Assembly (NCBI GenBank): GCA_015143735.1
Contig: VKHC01000279.1
Coordinates: 3,796-13,874, forward strand
Direction: 5' to 3'
DNA from: Synura sp. LO234KE
Lineage: Eukaryota > Sar > Synurophyceae > Synurales > Mallomonadaceae
Length of the DNA: 10,079 nucleotides
The translations under genes and the position numbers were made by a program. Within the stretch, counting starts at the first letter, position 1; every line of letters starts with the position of its first letter. Below are positions 6,721 through 10,079 of the stretch, in pieces. Under the pieces are notes generated by a model that ran no database searches, was not told the DNA's origin, and worked only from the letters and a program-made list of their open reading frames with translations.

Positions 6721-7153
6721 CTAGTGTTATTGTTAAAAGTTGAGAGACTGGATAGGACAGAGGACGGATCTTCTTGTTCGGAGACGAGACCTTTGGAAGG
6801 GAGTAGCGTGGTTCATGAAATGACCGTGAAGGGCTAGAAGGGTGAGTTTTTAGCTGCATTTGCCTGCAGCTCACCCGGAATGGTTCTTGCAGTGAGGGGA
6901 TCAGTGGGCATATTGGCGATTTGAGACATGGTACGTGTACTGTGATAGTTGCGAGTTTCAGTTGGGTTGAGTACATCTGGATTGAGCAGCGGTGATTGTA
7001 TGTAAGGAGTTGTAGACTCACGAGGACTAAGAGAGTAGGGAGTCCTGGAGGGTGGAGGATTAGTCGGGAGTGTGGTATTGAAGAAGTTGAGTGGCGTGTA
7101 GTTTCACGTTGGGAATCAGGTTTGTAAGAACTAGAGTAATTATATGGCCGCAT
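6716..7153 (-). pseudogene. 145-codon minus-strand frame within the decayed element
   Basis: A frame rich in Ser, Pro, Thr, Leu and Tyr ending in TAG near 6716. It has no motif. An overlapping minus frame in the same stretch reads better in places (PPPSRTPYSLSPRESTTPY; MSQIANMPTDPLTARTIPGE), so indels have probably scrambled one Pro/Ser-rich coding region. Poor G content of the coding strand gives few Gly, Ala, Val or Glu residues, which is typical of the whole block. Confidence 0.2.
6841..6875. repeat. Hairpin with 11-bp stem and one-sided bulge
   Basis: GGTGAG (6841-6846) and CTGCA (6854-6858) pair with TGCAG (6865-6869) and CTCACC (6870-6875), leaving a TTTTTAG bulge on one side and the loop TTTGCC. 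The core AGCTGCA..TGCAGCT is a perfect 7-bp inverted repeat. It lies within a possible coding remnant, so it may be incidental. Confidence 0.55.
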
Positions 7154-7166
7154 AGATGATTAATTG

Positions 7167-7436
7167 TCATGTAAATTGGAAGCACTGTCGTCGTACTCGG
7201 AAGTATTGGCATAGTAGTCGTAGGACTCTGGCGGATACGAGTGATGTTAATGCGGTAGTTTGAATGGCGATCGTGAGGTAGTGGGTGGAACAGTTACGGC
7301 GTCTACAGTCTGACCGCATTCGCTGGGGGTCACTGTAATTGCTGGCGTAGGAACGATTCGGGTTTAGAAGAGATGTTAAGGCTAATACTGATTGGTAATT
7401 GGACGATGATGGAATATTGGGGCGTAATTGGTACAA
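7167..7436 (-). pseudogene. 89-codon minus-strand fragment, anonymous
   Basis: An open frame with Asn/Ser/Arg-rich content (SSNYQSVLALTSLLNPNRSY; ASNYSDPQRMRSDCRRRNC) ending at 7167. No catalytic or binding motif is seen. It follows the same C-rich strand as the other fragments and is best read as part of the decayed element. Confidence 0.2.
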
Positions 7437-7560
7437 GACGGTGTTGATGTGACCGGTTGAGAGGAAATGGGGTTCGTGAGAAAAGATGAAGTTGTATTAG
7501 TAGCAAGTGCTGCTTATTGAGGATTGATTGCAGACGATAAATAGTTGAGGAATAAGGTGT

Positions 7561-7589
7561 GCCACTGATGATAGAATAGTGTCAGTGGC
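7561..7589. repeat. 8-bp inverted repeat GCCACTGA/TCAGTGGC
   Basis: GCCACTGA (7561-7568) and TCAGTGGC (7582-7589) form a perfect stem around a 13-nt loop. A further TCAGTGGG lies about 50 bp downstream. No role is evident in the surrounding decayed sequence. Confidence 0.6.
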
Positions 7590-7805
7590 AGGGAGTTGGT
7601 TGGGATGTGGCTCCACTGGATTGGGTATAATGTCAGTGGGCGCGGTAGGTGGTAAGGCCGGCTGCTGAATGATGTGTGTCGTAGTAGGCTGGCGATTTGG
7701 GAAGTAGAAGCTGGACGTATGGCTATGAGTTAAGGTGCAGGTTGAAAAGAGGCCGGGGTGGTCGTTTTGAAACCTGTTGAGCTAACTGCTGTGGGCAAAG
7801 TAAAG

Positions 7806-8033
7806 CTAGTGGTCGAGGATTAGAGGTAGATAGGAACACCGGAAGGGCGTCGTCATTTCTGCTCTAACTGCTTGAAGGTGATTGGTTGCCTGGTGCGCTT
7901 TGAGTAATCGAGCGGCACACCAGTAGTTGAAGTGATTTGAAGGTTTGTAATACGTACGGTTAATCGAAAGGACTAGGGTATTCAGTTCCGTTGTGTTGTT
8001 AACGAGATGATTTACTTCTGTTCTGTTGTGCAT
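7806..8033 (-). pseudogene. 75-codon minus-strand fragment, anonymous
   Basis: ATG-type frame rich in Asn and Thr (HLVNNTTELNTLVLSINRTY) and then CAARLLKAHQATNHLQAVRA, ending at 7806. The position, between the possible protease and the far end of the element, is where reverse transcriptase would be expected. None of its motifs (LDL, YxDD-type) could be found in any minus frame here. Confidence 0.2.
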
Positions 8034-8237
8034 GGTTCATTTCGAGAAGAAGCTCTGCGTTAACATGGATACAAGAGTTCTCACAAAGGCAGCACATTAC
8101 CGTGACTGTGGCCGTAGCGATGGTTGCTACTGGTGGAATATAGTTAGAATTAGGGTAGGTAGATGGCAAAGAAGTAATTATCAATGCATTGGCGGAATCT
8201 GTAGCGGTTGTGCATAAAACCTGGGAATATTTCCGGT

Positions 8238-8328
8238 AGCTGAGTGAGTGTTCGATTCGAGGTTGCTTTTTGCACTGATGGGTTAGAAAATAGTGTTGGG
8301 GTTGTGGCAGTGTAGGAGCTGAGTGAGT
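8238..8328 (+). repeat. 12-bp direct repeat AGCTGAGTGAGT
   Basis: Exact copies at 8238-8249 and 8317-8328, 79 bp apart. Flanking bases are also similar (GTAGCT.. and GGAGCT..). Probably a minor duplication in the degenerate element. Confidence 0.6.
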
Positions 8329-8429
8329 ATTGGCCGTTTGAAGTAGAAATCCAGTGAGATTAGGTGTCCGTTACTGGGCAACGTACTCTCAATTATGATA
8401 CCGTTGGAGTATGGCATAGATAGTATAAG

Positions 8430-8966
8430 TCAGTGCTGTCCACGTTTTCGAAACAGGGTAGTGATAGGAAGAGTGCGGCTTCCTCGTTGGTGAAGTTGTG
8501 ACTTGAGAGCAATATCGTACCGGGAGGCGGAAGAAAGCTGTGATGACGATAGAAAATGGCGCTGCTGAGAAGATGTTGTAATAGGGTTCGTGTAGGCACG
8601 ATGGAAATGAGATGTGATTTCGTAGACGCCGGGAGGTATATTGGATGTCGAATACAAAGTATTTGTAATTAAGTTCATCAATAATGAACAGGAATCTGCA
8701 AGTGCGTGCATTGGGTAGATAGAACGAATTAGGGAGGCTGGAAGAAGGATGAAAATTTCGATGAAAGTGTGCTTAAGACCTGTTTTTGGATGTAGGAAAG
8801 TGAGAATATAAAAGGAAGTAGAATCTGCCAAAATGAAAAACATCGATTCGGGGAGAATTATATTCGTTGACGTCAGGTATGATGGGATCGGAGTCTCTGG
8901 AGCAATCTGAACCCTCCGGAGATAAAGATGAGTCTGTCGCATGATCATGAGAGAGTGAAAGCTCAA
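8430..8966 (-). pseudogene. 178-codon minus-strand frame with a weak aspartyl-protease-like motif
   Basis: The longest open frame of the skewed block. Near its middle (about 8711-8670) it reads YPMHALADSCSLLMNLI. Retropepsins of LTR elements have a hydrophobic-Asp-Ser/Thr-Gly core, often ALxDSG in fungal elements; here Asp-Ser is present but Gly is replaced by Cys. The frame next to it reads FIIDELNYK at the same place, also reminiscent of the residues after the protease core. Position, about 800 bp downstream of the zinc knuckle on the same strand, is right for gag-then-protease order. With the Gly missing, an active enzyme is not expected. The motif is short, so chance resemblance is possible. 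Confidence 0.3.
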
Positions 8967-9440
8967 GGTTGTCGATGTAAAATTGTGCGTATTGAGACAC
9001 GCACGAGGTACAGGAAAATTACCCGTGGTTTCTAGTTTAGAAAAGTGTGATGAGTTCGAGGAGTTGTATCATTTCGGCGCGCCGAGAGATGCTGAATCTA
9101 TACGAGCGATAGAGGTAGAGTTGGACGATCGCGGACAATATTGTCTCTGAAGAAGTATTTAGTATTATTATCGAAAAGAGTTTTATTTTGATCGAACTCA
9201 TAGGTCAAGATATAGGATGAATCCTTTCGGGATTGTTTTTGATTGTGTGTTCAACGCGGGACTTGTATGAATCGGGTAGCCAATAGTAGCTTTTTGAGCT
9301 ATATATTTATCTCGTGTCAGGTATTGATATAGAAGGTTAGACTACACGTTTAGACGTAGAATCTGAGCGAGTAGACTCGGGAGAGGCTGATCTGGAATGA
9401 GAATCGTATCGAAATTCATTTGGCAATTATAATCGCCGGT

Positions 9441-9761
9441 CTACTTGAGAAAATCTTTCTTGCTAGAGCGATTTCGATGATTGTAGTAGCTGCTTGCAGC
9501 ATGATGATAGTATTGGGTTGAGAGGTGGCCATAGCGGGCACAATGAGAACAAGTAGGTCGCTGTGGGGTCAGTTGAATTATTGTGATCGTGGGAGGTATA
9601 AGACGACGTTGCGTTAATTTGGCGGTAATCGTACTGGGTAGTTTGCTGTTCAGATTGACATGTTGGTGACCAATTGGAATCTTTGAAAGTGAAAATATTG
9701 TCTGAGTGCATCTAGGTGCTTGCTTGTGAGAGTAAAAGCCTTGATAATAATGAGATTTATC
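9441..9761 (-). pseudogene. Gag C-terminal fragment with a CCHC-type zinc knuckle (last ligand lost)
   Basis: A Met-less frame of 106 codons is open from after TAA (9764-9762) to TAG (9443-9441). It is basic and rich in Gln, Ser, Thr, His and Tyr, as gag C-termini are. At residues 71-84 (9551-9510) it reads CSHCARYGHLSTQY. This fits the retroelement nucleocapsid pattern C-x2-C-x4-H-x4-C, with Gly before His, except that the last Cys position is Tyr. The upstream part of gag is missing: only about 75 bp separate the frame from the LTR-like block B. A different minus frame in the same stretch starts with ATG (9711) but lacks the motif. The fragment indicates minus-strand coding for the whole skewed block. 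Confidence 0.5.
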
Positions 9762-9818
9762 TTAAATAGAAACTTATGAAAGATTTTTTTTTCAAAGTTA
9801 AACTTATCTTAGAGAAAA

Positions 9819-9832
9819 ACATGCGAACATGT
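9819..9832. repeat. Small hairpin ACATG-cgaa-CATGT
   Basis: A perfect 5-bp stem with a CGAA tetraloop, just beside LTR-like block B. Too short to assign a role. Confidence 0.4.
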
Positions 9833-9838
9833 CAGTCA

Positions 9839-9859
9839 CTAAGCACCCTTATGAGCCAG
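9839..9859 (-). mobile_element. LTR-like fragment, block B (minus orientation)
   Basis: On the minus strand, 9859-9839 matches 3554-3574 of block A at 20 of 21 positions (a single A/T difference). Seven bases just upstream (GATTGCC against ATTTGCC) are also similar after a small gap, and T-rich sequence with CTAAG follows both. It lies immediately upstream of the gag fragment on the same strand, where the end of a 5' LTR would be. The rest of the LTR is not recognisable, because a different open frame occupies 9883-10077. Confidence 0.45.
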
Positions 9860-9882
9860 GGCAATCGGACTGTGAGTTCTAA

Positions 9883-10077
9883 CTACCTGTTCTGAATAAT
9901 CCTCCCTTCACCGACTAACGACCTCCGAGTCTTGACCTCTACGTCTAGTGACTGTGGGTTAACCTCCCCAGCACTCCCCACTGTGACCTCCACGGCTTCT
10001 CTAGCTAGTTGGCGGTCTCGTTCCCTGAGCGCGTGAAAGCTCCTCATGTACTCCCCGTTACGCCGGGCAAGCAGGTC
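9883..10077 (-). CDS. Minus-strand open frame running in from the right edge, C-terminal 64 codons
   Basis: Open from the window edge to TAG at 9885-9883. The product is rich in Arg, Glu and Leu: DLLARRNGEYMRSFHALRER then DRQLAREAVEVTVGSAGEV and ends LVGEGRIIQNR. Codon use is GC-rich and unlike the G-poor coding strand of the neighbouring skewed block, so it belongs to a different unit. The start lies outside the window. It could be the end of a host gene or of another element's protein; the helical, charged character suggests a coiled segment. No family is recognised. Confidence 0.4.
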   Translation of the reverse strand, partial: DLLARRNGEYMRSFHALRERDRQLAREAVEVTVGSAGEVNPQSLDVEVKTRRSLVGEGRIIQNR

Positions 10078-10079
10078 CG

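Larger units (their letters stand above)
5410..9770 (-). mobile_element. Decayed retroelement internal region (G-skewed block)
   Basis: The plus strand has far more G than C: by hand count 23 G to 3 C in 7441-7500, 24 to 6 in 7681-7740, 14 to 6 in 6601-6660 and 18 to 9 in 9361-9420. The flanks reverse this (11 to 17 in 3121-3180, 12 to 21 in 9901-9960). Coding on the C-rich minus strand is supported by a zinc-knuckle frame near 9.5 kb and by a run of Met-less or short minus-strand frames: 5645-5445, 6720-6451, 7153-6716, 7436-7167, 8033-7806 and 8966-8430. These lie in different frames with stops between. No reverse transcriptase, RNase H or integrase signature could be read, so the element class (gypsy, copia or LINE) is open. 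Confidence 0.45.

Noticed and set aside
7180-7200. EYDD on the minus strand as a possible reverse transcriptase YxDD motif
   Set aside because: The surrounding residues are Ser/Asn/Thr-rich and lack the hydrophobic context and the upstream LDL-type motif of reverse transcriptase.
7800-7860. PSGVPIYL on the minus strand as a possible reverse transcriptase fragment
   Set aside because: Eight residues only, followed at once by a stop, with no matching sequence in the other frames nearby.
8235-8270. GTTCGATTC, similar to a tRNA T-loop
   Set aside because: The flanking bases do not form a T-arm stem and no acceptor, D-arm or anticodon arm could be fitted around it.
9780-9795. T-rich run as a transcription terminator
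   Set aside because: The run (nine or so T) has no preceding stable GC-rich hairpin, and bacterial-type terminators are not expected in this sequence.

Overview
The window looks like eukaryotic, gene-poor, repeat-rich DNA, most likely from a filamentous fungus. That is inferred from an intron-interrupted candidate gene with very short GT..AG introns, LTR-like U3 sequence, and a decayed retrotransposon gag zinc knuckle. There are no bacterial operons, Shine-Dalgarno sites, tRNAs, rRNAs or CRISPR arrays that I can see. No gene could be named with confidence.

Layout. (1) 1-746: an open frame entering from the left edge (2-181) and otherwise nothing firm. (2) 747-2553, minus strand: the best host-like gene candidate. 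It is about 555 codons if three candidate introns (42, 43 and 54 nt) are removed. Its N-terminal part carries a duplicated motif of about 21 residues ending TTLN. (3) 2640-2760: AT-rich upstream region with a perfect 16-bp tandem duplication and a 12-bp direct repeat. (4) 3023-3617, plus strand: LTR-like sequence with repeated AGTCGG palindromes, a TATA box and a block whose sequence recurs twice elsewhere in the window. (5) 3598-5307: short anonymous open frames on both strands, including a 186-codon plus-strand frame with one stop in a GC-rich island. (6) 5344-5390: a second LTR-like block in plus orientation. (7) About 5410-9770: a 4.3-kb block with strong G-over-C skew on the plus strand, read as the decayed internal region of a retroelement coded on the minus strand. 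It has a zinc-knuckle gag fragment near 9.5 kb and a weak aspartyl-protease-like motif near 8.7 kb. (8) 9839-9859: a third LTR-like block, in minus orientation, just upstream of the gag fragment. (9) 9883-10077: the end of a minus-strand open frame that runs in from the right edge.

How it fits together. The three related LTR-like blocks do not share one orientation, so the repeats are nested, inverted or truncated rather than one intact element. No reverse transcriptase, RNase H or integrase motif could be read, so the element is judged dead. I found no clear new biological system. The points most worth checking are the short-intron gene with the duplicated motif, the AGTCGG palindrome cluster, the skewed block, and the shared LTR-like motif in both orientations.
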